Positions 28,383 through 36,882 of a stretch of 64,000 nt of DNA are shown in pieces (position 1 is the stretch's first letter; every line of letters begins with the position of its first letter). Source of the DNA: Bacteroidota bacterium (GTDB taxonomy: Bacteria; Bacteroidota; Bacteroidia; B-17B0; Aurantibacillaceae). Below the pieces are notes generated by a model that was not told where the DNA came from, made no database searches, and saw nothing but the letters and a program-made list of their open reading frames with translations. The stretch spans positions 186,001-250,000 of the forward strand of contig JADJDM010000001.1 of the NCBI GenBank assembly GCA_016702705.1, given 5' to 3'. The position numbers and the translations under genes were made by a program.

Positions 28383-29444
28383 ATGCAAAAAACAATTTTA
28401 TTAATTGAAGATAATCAAGACGTAAGAGAAAATACGGCTGAAATTTTAGAGTTAGCAAACTATAAAGTACTGCAAGCGGAGAATGGAAAAATTGGAGTTG
28501 AAATTGCTCAAAAAGAAATTCCCGATTTAATTATTTGCGACATCATGATGCCTGTTTTAGACGGATATGGTGTAATTCATTTGCTTACAAAAAAACCTGA
28601 AACAGCTACTATTCCATTTATTTTCCTTACTGCAAAATCTGAACGCTTAGACTTTAGAAAAGGAATGGAAATGGGAGCAGATGATTATATTACTAAGCCT
28701 TTCGACGACATCGAATTATTAAATGCAGTTGAAAGTAGAATCAAAAAACATGAATTAGTTAAAGCCGACTACCCAAAAAACATTGAAGGCTTAACAACTT
28801 TTTTTGATGAAGCAAAAGCATTTGAAGAACTAAAAAAATTATCGCTTAACAAAAAAACAAAGCCCCTAAAGAAAAAAGATATTTTATTTACTGAAGGTAA
28901 CGATGCTACCTATTTATATTTTTTAGGTAAAGGAAAAATTAAAACATATAAAGAACATGAGTATGGAAAAGAATTAATTACTCAGCTTTACAAAGAAGGT
29001 GATTTTATTGGATACATCGCATTGTTAGAAGAAAAACCTTACGGTGAAACCGCAGAGGCAATGGAAGATAGCGAGGTATACTTAATTCCGAAAGAAGATT
29101 TTTATAGCCTAATGAATAGCAATGCTGGTGTAATGAAAAAATTCATTATGATATTAAGCGATAATATTGTTGAGAAAGAAAATCAATTAATAAATTTAGC
29201 TTACAGCTCAGTTAGAAAACGTGCTGCAAATGCTTTGATTACTCTTTATGATAAATACCACAAAGAAACTTCTAACACTTTTAATATTTCTATCTCTCGT
29301 GAAGACATGGCGAACATTGTTGGCACAGCAACAGAATCACTTATTAGAACATTAAGTGATTTTAAAGAAGAGAAATTAGTTGAAATAAAAGGAAGTGCAA
29401 TTACAATTTTAGATATTGAGAAGTTACGCAAATTAAAAGCGTAA
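28383..29444 (+). CDS. Response regulator fused to a CRP/FNR-type transcription factor
   Basis: 353 aa in two parts. Residues 1-125 are a receiver domain (LLIEDNQDVREN acidic pocket, CDIMMPVLDGYG with the phospho-acceptor Asp, FLTAKS, and Lys in ITKPFDD). Residues about 150-350 are a cNMP-binding-like beta roll (GKGKIKTYKEHEYGKELITQ, GDFIGYIALL) and a Crp-type winged helix (ISREDMANIVGTATESLIRTL). The four-Cys cluster of true FNR is missing, so phosphorylation by the preceding kinase probably replaces a direct ligand. It is the best candidate for the protein that binds the TGA-N6-TCA sites nearby. Its 3' end overlaps the convergent gene at 29433 by 12 bp. Confidence 0.9.
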   Translation: MQKTILLIEDNQDVRENTAEILELANYKVLQAENGKIGVEIAQKEIPDLIICDIMMPVLDGYGVIHLLTKKPETATIPFIFLTAKSERLDFRKGMEMGADDYITKPFDDIELLNAVESRIKKHELVKADYPKNIEGLTTFFDEAKAFEELKKLSLNKKTKPLKKKDILFTEGNDATYLYFLGKGKIKTYKEHEYGKELITQLYKEGDFIGYIALLEEKPYGETAEAMEDSEVYLIPKEDFYSLMNSNAGVMKKFIMILSDNIVEKENQLINLAYSSVRKRAANALITLYDKYHKETSNTFNISISREDMANIVGTATESLIRTLSDFKEEKLVEIKGSAITILDIEKLRKLKA

Positions 29445-29786
29445 CTCACTCAATACTTTTCCTTCTTCGTTTTGTTTTTGTAAGGACCAACTATCTGTAA
29501 CGGTAGTTTCTATCCATGAGTTTCCGTGTTTACGAAACACTTGCACGTTTAAATCGAATTGTTCCTTAAACTTTTGTTCTAGTTCGCCAACGGTCATTTC
29601 ATCATTAAGGATAATTTCCCCAACTTTGTGCAAATGAGTTAACTGTCTTTTATAAACCATTTCACGCTTTGTACTTCCTTCAAAAACACTATGTGCATTT
29701 TTAAAAAACTCCAATTTTAAAAATGGAAATCTTATCCCGAATTCCTCTTGGATTTGCAAAATTGATTTTTGATTATTGATTGTCAT
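29433..29786 (-). CDS. Conserved hypothetical protein
   Basis: 117 aa, soluble, no signal. The pattern SILQIQEEFGIRFPFLKLEFF, then TVGELEQKFKEQFDLNVQVFRK and a closing WSLQKQNEEGKVLSELRF, looks like a small alpha/beta protein conserved in Bacteroidota, often near stress genes (recollection). It is the last gene of the doxX-usp unit, 19 bp after the usp start side gene, so it probably serves the same low-oxygen or stress response. No function assigned. Confidence 0.65.
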   Translation of the reverse strand: MTINNQKSILQIQEEFGIRFPFLKLEFFKNAHSVFEGSTKREMVYKRQLTHLHKVGEIILNDEMTVGELEQKFKEQFDLNVQVFRKHGNSWIETTVTDSWSLQKQNEEGKVLSELRF

Positions 29787-29805
29787 CTTGAAACTTTTTT
29801 TGTTG

Positions 29806-30609
29806 TTAATCGTGTATCGACATTACCGGAATTTTTGATTGGAAAGCAATTAGCTTAGTATTTGTTTCTGAAAACATGTTGTACAAAAACGAATGTGAGT
29901 GGCTAATTAAAGTAACCAAATCTATATCGTTAGCTTTCGAGTATTTTATTAAGCCTGTTTTAAAATCCTTTGCTTCTATAGTTTCAACTGGTAAGTCTTT
30001 GTTTTTTATTTTTTCTATTATTAACTCATCTTCTGTGCGCACATGTAGATTTACATTTTTACACTTATGTTGTTTTACAAAATTTAAATGTTTCTTAAGT
30101 ACTATAGCGTGTTGTTTGTTTTTATTATCAATTGCCAAAACAACCTTTTCCAATTTATGATCCTTGTAACGCTCAGGAACAATAATTACTGGGCAATTTA
30201 CTTTACCTGCAACGTCAACACCAGTAGTTCCATAAATGAACTTTGAAATTTTCGATTTTGTTTCTAAGCCAAGTACAACATAATTAATTTTACCATGTTT
30301 TGCCAAGTCCTTTACTTCTTCTTTAAAAGAAGTGAAACTTGTACGCACATCCATTTTAACATTAGGGTGTTTTGTTTGTATTTCAATTTTGTATTGTTCT
30401 AATCTTGCTAAATTATTATGCTTTAACGAAGCAAACTCTACAAAATATGCTCCCGAATTAGTGTGTACAATTGGCGTATCAAACACATGAAAAAGAAGCA
30501 ATGATGACTTTGACTTTTCAGCCAGCATAATTGCATAATTTAGTGCGTTTTCGGAAGATTTCGTGAAATCAATTCCTACTAAAATACTCTGTTTAGAATT
30601 TGTTGCCAT
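29806..30609 (-). CDS. Tandem universal stress protein
   Basis: 267 aa with two UspA-like domains. The first (SILVGIDFTKSSENALNYAIMLA to CPVIIVPE) has an ATP-loop-like stretch GLETKSKISKFIYGTTG, a loose form of the G-x2-G-x9-G motif; the second (KLEKVVLAIDNKNKQHAIVL onward) lacks a clear one. Such proteins act in the cytoplasm in starvation, low oxygen or redox stress. It starts 2 bp after the doxX stop and so is co-expressed with it. Confidence 0.85.
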   Translation of the reverse strand: MATNSKQSILVGIDFTKSSENALNYAIMLAEKSKSSLLLFHVFDTPIVHTNSGAYFVEFASLKHNNLARLEQYKIEIQTKHPNVKMDVRTSFTSFKEEVKDLAKHGKINYVVLGLETKSKISKFIYGTTGVDVAGKVNCPVIIVPERYKDHKLEKVVLAIDNKNKQHAIVLKKHLNFVKQHKCKNVNLHVRTEDELIIEKIKNKDLPVETIEAKDFKTGLIKYSKANDIDLVTLISHSHSFLYNMFSETNTKLIAFQSKIPVMSIHD

Positions 30610-30611
30610 AT

Positions 30612-31040
30612 TTATTTGTTTATAAAATATTCGATTAAATTTCTCAAACTAAATACTTCCCAACTATTGGGTGTTACCATTAATATTCCTACCAACATCA
30701 ATCGCGGAAAAACATTTTTCATGTCCCACATTGCTTGTATTGTTGAAAATGCTATTGCTACAATTACTAAATCAATTCCTAAAAGCGTAAGCACAATTGG
30801 TTTAAATAACCCAAGTATTAATAATGCACCGCCTACAAATTCAACAATAGAAGAGAAATAAGAACTCACTACTACAAAAAACTTAGGCACACGTTTACGA
30901 TTTGCTTCCGATGAAAATGTTTCGATTACATTTTTCATCCCAACCACAAATAATTTATCGAAGCCTTGATAAATAAATAGCACTCCGCAAAACAAGCGAA
31001 ATACCAATTCAAAAACCGCGAAATTATAATCAACTTCCAT
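30612..31040 (-). CDS. DoxX-family membrane protein
   Basis: 142 aa with four membrane helices; FRLFCGVLFIYQGFDKLF and FVGGALLILGLFKPIV are the DoxX/DUF417-type pattern of a helix, a Gly-rich turn and a conserved Lys. The substrate is unknown; relatives are linked to redox or thiol stress. It is first of the doxX-usp-hypothetical unit, with TAGTTTTG 17 bp upstream and an FNR-like site further up. Confidence 0.8.
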   Translation of the reverse strand: MEVDYNFAVFELVFRLFCGVLFIYQGFDKLFVVGMKNVIETFSSEANRKRVPKFFVVVSSYFSSIVEFVGGALLILGLFKPIVLTLLGIDLVIVAIAFSTIQAMWDMKNVFPRLMLVGILMVTPNSWEVFSLRNLIEYFINK

Positions 31041-31056
31041 GTGATTTATTTTATAG

Positions 31057-31122
31057 CAAAACTACAGCAAGCAAATTGCCCCGTTTATGACAGCCCTCAG
31101 CTAACAACATGATTTATGTCAT
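31057..31122 (-). promoter_or_regulatory. Promoter and FNR/CRP-like site of the doxX-usp unit
   Basis: On the minus strand TAGTTTTG (31057-31064) is a full -7 match, but I see no TTG at the proper -33 distance. ATGATTTATGTCAT at 31109-31122 contains TGA-N6-TCA with its centre 55 bp from the -7 centre, near -62 from the expected start, a class I activator position. Activator dependence is inferred from this layout. Confidence 0.5.
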
Positions 31123-31155
31123 AATTTTAAAAGATTGTTTTGCACTTAAAAAAAC

Positions 31156-31221
31156 TGACGAATATCAATACTGTAAAATGACTTAAGTCATTAGCTTCCA
31201 ATGAAAACAGAGAGATATTTG
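31156..31221 (+). promoter_or_regulatory. Two FNR/CRP-like sites and -7 element of the 31239 gene
   Basis: TGACGAATATCA (31156-31167) and the perfect palindrome AATGACTTAAGTCATT (31177-31192) precede GATATTTG (31214-31221), a five-of-six -7 match. The palindrome centre is 33 bp from the -7 centre, the same as at 27105 and 43470. With the site at 31109 this makes three TGA-N6-TCA sequences within 85 bp. Confidence 0.6.
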
Positions 31222-31238
31222 CTAAAAACAAAAACATC

Positions 31239-31577
31239 ATGAGCACAACAACTTACACAGCCCAAACAAGCAACCCAAGAACAACAGTTGCTAAGCATGC
31301 CGACACTAATGGATGGTATGCTAAATTTATTGAAAAAGCAGAATTCAGCTATTTTGGAATTATTGCAATGACTATTTCTATTGGTAGTATTTTAGGTGGT
31401 ATAGCTGCTATGTTTGTTTTTCAAAACGATGCTCCAACTTGGCAATTAGGTGTTGCTATGATGGTATCGATGGCAAACAACGTTGCAGCAATTGGACAAG
31501 CGCCAACAAAGTGGGTAGTAAATACATTTGTACTTTGTGTTGTATTGAATTTGTTGATTATTGCGATTAATTTGTAA
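31239..31577 (+). CDS. Small three-helix membrane protein of unknown function
   Basis: 112 aa. A polar N-terminus of about 38 residues (Thr-rich) is followed by three membrane helices at about 39-61, 67-86 and 93-112, with FGIIAMTISIGSILGGIAAMF in the first. No conserved catalytic residues are evident. Its promoter has the best FNR-like palindrome of the window, and it stands divergent from doxX-usp, so it probably belongs to the same response. I do not recognise the family. Confidence 0.75.
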   Translation: MSTTTYTAQTSNPRTTVAKHADTNGWYAKFIEKAEFSYFGIIAMTISIGSILGGIAAMFVFQNDAPTWQLGVAMMVSMANNVAAIGQAPTKWVVNTFVLCVVLNLLIIAINL

Positions 31578-31613
31578 CACTAATTATATTGGAACTTACC
31601 TTATAAGTGTAGC

Positions 31614-31669
31614 TTCGAGCCAGTCGAGAAGTGAACATTTCGGGGTGTCTGTTCTCGACTGCGCTCGAA
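31614..31669. repeat. REP-like inverted repeat
   Basis: TTCGAGCCAGTCGAGAA (31614-31630) and TTCTCGACTGCGCTCGAA (31652-31669) are inverted copies differing by one missing base, around a 21-base loop. The TTCTCGACTGCGCTCGAA type is a well-known intergenic repeat in Bacteroidota. GC content is clearly above its surroundings. It lies between the 31239 gene and the shared terminator. Confidence 0.7.
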
Positions 31670-31693
31670 CTGACAATCGAACCGGTATAAAAA

Positions 31694-31727
31694 AACCCAT
31701 CCCGAACACTCGGGGTGGGTTTTTTTA
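31694..31727. terminator. Bidirectional intrinsic terminator
   Basis: AACCCATCCCGA, loop ACAC, and TCGGGGTGGGTT form a 12-bp stem with one G-T pair (31694-31721), followed by a T run on the plus strand and flanked by A on the other side, serving the convergent 31239 and nfu genes. Confidence 0.85.
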
Positions 31728-31744
31728 TTTCTAATTAATTTCAT

Positions 31745-32368
31745 TTAAGCTGCCTCACTAACAACTTCCTTTACATCATCTGGAAGTAAACGTTTTAATA
31801 AAGCTTCGATACCTGATTTTAAAGTCATAGTGCTACTTGGGCAACCACTGCATGCGCCTTTCATTTGCACGGTTACAATACCTTCGTTAAACGATTTAAA
31901 AACGATGGAGCCTCCATCCTGCTCTACTGCAGGACGAATGTATTCTTCTAAAATTTCTACTATTTTATTTTCTACATCTGTTCCTGGCACTGCATGCTCA
32001 GTAAACACGGTTTCCTTTTTTTCGAAAGATGAATCAACTGCTACTTCCTTTGAAGGAAGTTCATTAATGATTTCTCCTCCTTTGTTTAAGTAATCGGTAA
32101 TAAATAAACGTAACTCAATCATTACCTCATCCCACGATGTTGAATCGGTGCGGGTTACTGTAATGTAGTTTTGTGCAACAAATAAGTTTTTTACAAATGG
32201 GAACTCAAACAACTTTTTCATCAAAGGTGCTTTTTCGGTTTCCAATACATTAGCATATCCTGCTGTTGCCCCGTTTTCAATCATTAATTTATTAGCAACA
32301 AATTTTAATGCAGCAGGGTTGGGAGTGCTCTCCACGTAAAAAGTATAAGGTATTTTTGTAGTTTCCAT
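31745..32368 (-). CDS. Nfu-type iron-sulfur cluster carrier
   Basis: 207 aa. The N-terminal half is an Nfu_N domain (FYVESTPNPAALKFVANK); the C-terminal half is a NifU-like domain (ENKIVEILEEYIRPAVEQDGG) with the cluster-binding GACSGCPSSTMTLK. It receives Fe-S clusters from the SUF machinery and hands them to targets, here possibly the many clusters of ActB and others. The two-domain length is standard. Single gene, convergent with the 31239 gene across a shared terminator, divergent from nadB. Confidence 0.9.
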   Translation of the reverse strand: METTKIPYTFYVESTPNPAALKFVANKLMIENGATAGYANVLETEKAPLMKKLFEFPFVKNLFVAQNYITVTRTDSTSWDEVMIELRLFITDYLNKGGEIINELPSKEVAVDSSFEKKETVFTEHAVPGTDVENKIVEILEEYIRPAVEQDGGSIVFKSFNEGIVTVQMKGACSGCPSSTMTLKSGIEALLKRLLPDDVKEVVSEAA

Positions 32369-32386
32369 AGTAGAAGTAATTTGTAT

Positions 32387-32394
32387 TACTTTTG
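32387..32394 (+). promoter_or_regulatory. Possible -7 element for nadB
   Basis: TACTTTTG fully matches TAnnTTTG 81 bp before the nadB start. No TTG stands at the right -33 distance, so this is a weak call. Confidence 0.3.
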
Positions 32395-32475
32395 TATTGC
32401 AAAATTAAGTATAAATTGCAGACGAATAGCAGGTAAACAATTTTGTTTGTTATTGTTTCTTAAAAGGCTTGTAAG

Positions 32476-34035
32476 ATGAGACAGGAAGTAGATTTTTTAG
32501 TGATAGGCTCAGGAATAGCGGGATTAAGCTATGCCCTAAAAGTTGCTGAGCAGGGAAAAGTGTTTATTATTACTAAGTCGAACGAAGACGAATCGAACAC
32601 CAAATATGCCCAAGGTGGTATTGCTGCTGTTTTATACGAAGGCGACACACATCAAAAACACATTGCCGACACATTAGATGCTGGTGCTGGAATTTGTGAT
32701 GAAAACATCGTTAAAATTGTTGTTGAAGAAGGCACAGAGCGTGTTAAAGAATTAATTGACTTAGGCGCAAATTTTGACAAAACACCAAGCGGGGCATTTG
32801 ATTTAGCAAAAGAAGGCGGGCACTCCGAACACCGCATTCTGCATCATAAAGACATTACTGGAAGAGAAATTGAAAGGGCATTACTTGCAAAAATAAGAGC
32901 GCACAAAAACATTACTGTTTTCGATCATTACTTTGCTATTGATATTATTACCCAACATCATTTAGGTAAAATGGTGAACTCACATACACCTGATATAACT
33001 TGTTATGGTGCTTATGTTTTAAACACGCGTAACAATAAAATAGAAACCATTTTAGCAAAAACCATTTTAATGGCAACAGGTGGTGCGGGGCATGTGTATG
33101 CAACTACTACTAATCCTGTTATTGCAACTGGAGATGGAATCGCTATGGTGTATCGTGCAAAGGGGCATGTGCGTGACATGGAATTTATGCAATTTCATCC
33201 AACATCATTATACAATCCAACAGAGAACCCGAGTTTTTTAATATCAGAAGCGGTACGTGGTTTTGGTGCAGTGTTGCGTACTATTGATGGCAAAGAGTTT
33301 ATGAAAAAATACGATGAGCGTGAAAGCCTTGCGCCACGTGATATTGTAGCTCGTGCCATTGACACAGAAATGAAATTGCGTGGAGAAGATTTTGTTTATT
33401 TAGATTGCAGACATTTATCTCGTAAAGGATTTATTGAGCACTTCCCTACTATTTACGATAAGTGCATGAGTTTGGATATTGACCCATTTAAATCATTAAT
33501 TCCTGTTGTGCCTGCTGCGCATTATTTGTGCGGCGGAATTGTTGTAGATGATTTAGGAAAAACAACTATTAAAAACTTATATGCCGTTGGAGAATGTGCT
33601 GGTACTGGCTTACACGGAGCAAATCGTTTAGCAAGTAATTCATTATTAGAGGCAGTTGTATTTGCACACCGTGCTGCCGAAAGTGCAATTGAAAACGCAA
33701 AACAAAACGAATACAACAATGCGATTCCTGATTGGAATGCAGAGGGAACTGAAACTCCTGAAGAAATGATTTTGATTACACAAAGCAGAAGAGAAGTACA
33801 ACAAATAATGAGCAACTATGTTGGCATTGTTCGCTCCGAACTCCGCTTAAAACGTGCCTTTGATCGCTTAGAAATTTTATACAACGAAAACGAAGCCTTG
33901 TACGAAAAAACAATTATCTCTCCTAAATTGTGTGAGCTAAGAAATTTAATTTGCATTGGTTACCTCATCATTAAACACGCCATGCGCCGCAAAGAAAGTG
34001 TGGGACTGCATTATATGGTGAAGTTTGGGAAATGA
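32476..34035 (+). CDS. nadB: L-aspartate oxidase
   Basis: 519 aa flavoenzyme that oxidises L-aspartate to iminoaspartate, the first step of de novo NAD synthesis. The FAD-binding GSGIAGLSYAL at residues 10-20, the NTKYAQGGIAAV loop, GGHSEHRILHHKDITG, EFMQFHPTSLY and GECAGTGLHGANRLASNSLLEA match the family along its length, ending with the helical LKRAFDRLEILY domain. No nadA or nadC is nearby. Its stop abuts the stop of the convergent gene at 34036. Confidence 0.95.
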   Translation: MRQEVDFLVIGSGIAGLSYALKVAEQGKVFIITKSNEDESNTKYAQGGIAAVLYEGDTHQKHIADTLDAGAGICDENIVKIVVEEGTERVKELIDLGANFDKTPSGAFDLAKEGGHSEHRILHHKDITGREIERALLAKIRAHKNITVFDHYFAIDIITQHHLGKMVNSHTPDITCYGAYVLNTRNNKIETILAKTILMATGGAGHVYATTTNPVIATGDGIAMVYRAKGHVRDMEFMQFHPTSLYNPTENPSFLISEAVRGFGAVLRTIDGKEFMKKYDERESLAPRDIVARAIDTEMKLRGEDFVYLDCRHLSRKGFIEHFPTIYDKCMSLDIDPFKSLIPVVPAAHYLCGGIVVDDLGKTTIKNLYAVGECAGTGLHGANRLASNSLLEAVVFAHRAAESAIENAKQNEYNNAIPDWNAEGTETPEEMILITQSRREVQQIMSNYVGIVRSELRLKRAFDRLEILYNENEALYEKTIISPKLCELRNLICIGYLIIKHAMRRKESVGLHYMVKFGK

Positions 34036-34623
34036 TTAGAATTGGCGGTGATAAGTTATTCCTCCCCATGCAAGTGGTTTAACAATTAATCTAGGTTTAT
34101 ATTCATATGGTGTTGACGCATACAATTCAAACGTTGGATAAACCCCGAAATTTCCATAAACACTTAATGCATTTTTTTTATTGAAGTACCTCTTGTATCC
34201 TAAAGTTAATGCTCCATATGGAACATAGAAAAAATAAACTGGTGTTTTAAGATGATCTTGATCTTTTTCAATTTCTCTTACATCATTCATAGAATATCTC
34301 TTAGCAAAGGGATCTAATTTGTTTCCCAAATATATTCCACCAATAATTTTATTTCCTCCAGACAAACCTTCAACAATTATACCTGTAGGAATTGCAACTC
34401 CACCAAAATTCGAAGGACCAATCTTTGTAGAAAAAATAAACCTAATTGTTTTGTTTGAATAAAAACATCTTTCATATCCGCAACTAATAAAAACAGTCTC
34501 CCCACCTAAAGTACCCGTAACTGCATTCTTTGAAAGTGTTTTATTAAAATAACTTACAGAATCTTGCGCTTCACAAAACTGAGAACTAAGTGTAAACAAC
34601 AATATGTAAAGCAGTTTCTTCAA
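34036..34623 (-). CDS. Secreted, outer-membrane barrel-like protein
   Basis: 195 aa with a signal peptide ending SQFCEAQ and alternating hydrophobic strands with aromatic girdles (IRFIFSTKIGPSNFGG, LTLGYKRYFNKKNALSVYGNFGVYP), typical of small eight-strand outer-membrane barrels. The final Phe (YHRQF) fits the C-terminal barrel signal. Function unknown; 60 bp separate it from another barrel-like gene upstream. Confidence 0.6.
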   Translation of the reverse strand: MKKLLYILLFTLSSQFCEAQDSVSYFNKTLSKNAVTGTLGGETVFISCGYERCFYSNKTIRFIFSTKIGPSNFGGVAIPTGIIVEGLSGGNKIIGGIYLGNKLDPFAKRYSMNDVREIEKDQDHLKTPVYFFYVPYGALTLGYKRYFNKKNALSVYGNFGVYPTFELYASTPYEYKPRLIVKPLAWGGITYHRQF

Positions 34624-34683
34624 AATAATTTTACCCTATAAATAAATTTAGTGAAATTTTTTAAACTATCAAAAGTATAACAT

Positions 34684-35559
34684 CTAAAACCTATAACTAA
34701 TCGTAAAAGGATTTAACCTGCCAACAAATACTGTTTGTTTCGGCATTTTTGGAGTAAGTATAAAATTAACATGAGGAACTGTTTCTAATTTCAGCGAAAG
34801 ATGTTTTAATCGCTTCCGTGTTTTAGAAAACCTAAGTTCAAATCCAGCAATAATTCCAACACCTGTGTAAACAAAGGTTTTTGCTTTAGATGTGGTGTAC
34901 TCAAAAGTATGCTCACTGATGCCTGAAAAATCACGAGTTTCCTTTCCTGTAATGCTATCTATCCTATAATTATATTTGCTCGAATAGTCGATTGCTTCTA
35001 TTTCTGATTGAACCGAAACATCGGCCGATAGCATTAAACCCGTATAAAAACTGAAGTACTTTTGCCTATTAGTTTGTAATAGTTGTGAAAAAGAAAAGCC
35101 ACAACTTTTTATATTGTTCTTATAAGTAATACTTGAATTCTTTTTCTCAAATAAATAATAAGTGTTTGTAGCTGAATTAGGAGATGAAACCTTGCCAATA
35201 AACTTAGTAGAATCATTATAATAGTAAGCATGCAAAAAATAATTTTGCTCGAAACTAAGAGAGAATCTGGAGGTGCTATTAGGTAACTCTGGAAACATTT
35301 TAAAACCAACCGAAATTGTGCTACCAACCGAAGCACTTGATGAGTAGCCAAAATTATTAAGTTTATATGCTGCTGTTGATTTACTCAATACTGGATTATT
35401 TGTTTTATTTATGCTTAAGAAGTAATCCTGATCGGCAAATACAGGAGAATAAATATTATAGTGAAAACCCAAATCGATGTATTGTATAATGCGACTTGTA
35501 TCCTTTTGTGAAAACAATAAGATAGGAGAAATAAAGCAAATTAAGAGCAACTGTTTCAT
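34684..35559 (-). CDS. Outer-membrane barrel-like protein
   Basis: 291 aa with a signal peptide (LLLICFISPILLFSQ) and amphipathic strands such as FRFSLSFEQNYFLHAYYY-like and KTFVYTGVGIIAGFELRFS; it ends in Phe (NPFTISYRF), the BAM-recognised C-terminus of outer-membrane barrels. The family is not recognised. It lies between the amidohydrolase gene and the smaller barrel gene on the same strand. Confidence 0.6.
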   Translation of the reverse strand: MKQLLLICFISPILLFSQKDTSRIIQYIDLGFHYNIYSPVFADQDYFLSINKTNNPVLSKSTAAYKLNNFGYSSSASVGSTISVGFKMFPELPNSTSRFSLSFEQNYFLHAYYYNDSTKFIGKVSSPNSATNTYYLFEKKNSSITYKNNIKSCGFSFSQLLQTNRQKYFSFYTGLMLSADVSVQSEIEAIDYSSKYNYRIDSITGKETRDFSGISEHTFEYTTSKAKTFVYTGVGIIAGFELRFSKTRKRLKHLSLKLETVPHVNFILTPKMPKQTVFVGRLNPFTISYRF

Positions 35560-35584
35560 TTCAACTTATATTTAAATAACTGCA

Positions 35585-36745
35585 TTATTGCAAAATTTTT
35601 GAAACTGATAATAATTTCCCTTCATTCTCCAACAACACCAATCCCGGTTTCTTCCCTTTCTCAATACTTCCAAACTGATTTTGAATTCCTAAAAACTCTG
35701 CGCCTTTCAATGTTGCCCATGTTAGTGATTGGTTTATTGAGATAGTTGGGAATTGGTTGAGTAGTTTATTGAGTTCATCTGTAATTGATAATTGGTGGTT
35801 GCTTGCTAAACCATCTGTCCCAATTACAATTTTACAATTATTTTGTATTAACAGCGGGGCATTTGGCAGACTTTGCTCTATATACAAATTTGCATTTGGG
35901 CATAAACACCAAAATAAATTAGCCGATAATTTTTCTGCAAAACGGATATCTTCTTCACTCGAAAAAGTATTATGAACCAAAGCAAGGTTTTTATTTGAAA
36001 CTAAATTTTGCAAATAACTTTGTAAGGAAGATTTAGTAGTGGGTTTAAAATAATCGATTTTCAATCCTAGTGACTCATACAGCTTTATAAAATCACCTGT
36101 TCCCTTTTCAAAAAATTCGTTTTCAGTTTTACTTTCTTGATTGTGAATTGTTGTTGATTTACCATCATTCTCTTTAGCAATCAAATTCATCAACTCTAAA
36201 GAAACACTGTAAGAAGCGTGCGGGGCAAGTGTTGCAATTAAATTTTTATCCCAATACTTTTTTCTTAATTCAATTCCTGTCTCGTAAATTTTTTGCGCGT
36301 TTAAAGGGTTAAAGCCAATTAATTCGATAAAAGTATGGTATTGGATTCTGCTTTTCGATTTCACCTCAACAGTTGAATCATCATTGCTAATATCTCCAAC
36401 CGCTACAATCCCGTTGCGTTGTATTTCTTCATCTGCCAAACGAATAGCTTCTTGTTTTAATTCATCACTTATTGCATTTCGCTTTCCAATAACATGCCCC
36501 GCAAAATCAACTATCCCCGTTTTTTCAGGAATTAAGCCTTTTAAATGGGAAAGTTCTAAATGACAATGCGCATTTACAAAACCTGGAGAAATAATGCCTT
36601 TATGTTTTTCAATGTTTGTTTTTTCTAAACCTTCATCTGAATGTAAAACATCCAAAATTTGCCCAACTTCGTCCAAAACAATCACACCATTATTAATGGG
36701 ATTTTGGCTAATTGAGTAAATAGTATCGGCAGTTATGAATCGCAT
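35585..36745 (-). CDS. Amidohydrolase-superfamily deaminase
   Basis: 386 aa metal-dependent hydrolase. The zinc ligands are visible as NAHCHLE (HxH), APHASYS, TTIHNQES and GTDGLASN (catalytic Asp). The fold and motifs are those of the ATZ/TRZ-SsnA branch that deaminates nucleoside-like substrates. In menaquinone-using Bacteroidota the relatives are often named aminodeoxyfutalosine deaminase; since the respiratory chain here uses ACIII, that is plausible but not provable from sequence alone. No other futalosine-pathway gene is in the window. Confidence 0.75.
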   Translation of the reverse strand: MRFITADTIYSISQNPINNGVIVLDEVGQILDVLHSDEGLEKTNIEKHKGIISPGFVNAHCHLELSHLKGLIPEKTGIVDFAGHVIGKRNAISDELKQEAIRLADEEIQRNGIVAVGDISNDDSTVEVKSKSRIQYHTFIELIGFNPLNAQKIYETGIELRKKYWDKNLIATLAPHASYSVSLELMNLIAKENDGKSTTIHNQESKTENEFFEKGTGDFIKLYESLGLKIDYFKPTTKSSLQSYLQNLVSNKNLALVHNTFSSEEDIRFAEKLSANLFWCLCPNANLYIEQSLPNAPLLIQNNCKIVIGTDGLASNHQLSITDELNKLLNQFPTISINQSLTWATLKGAEFLGIQNQFGSIEKGKKPGLVLLENEGKLLSVSKILQ

Positions 36746-36882
36746 GATACGAAACTAATTTAAACAAACGGGGTTTTCAAATATTTTGCACTATTTTTCA
36801 GCATTTTGTTAATAAAACCAGCGCCCTCATTCCCTCAAAAATCCGTAAGTTTAGCCTTTCGTTTTAAATAGAAAACTATACC

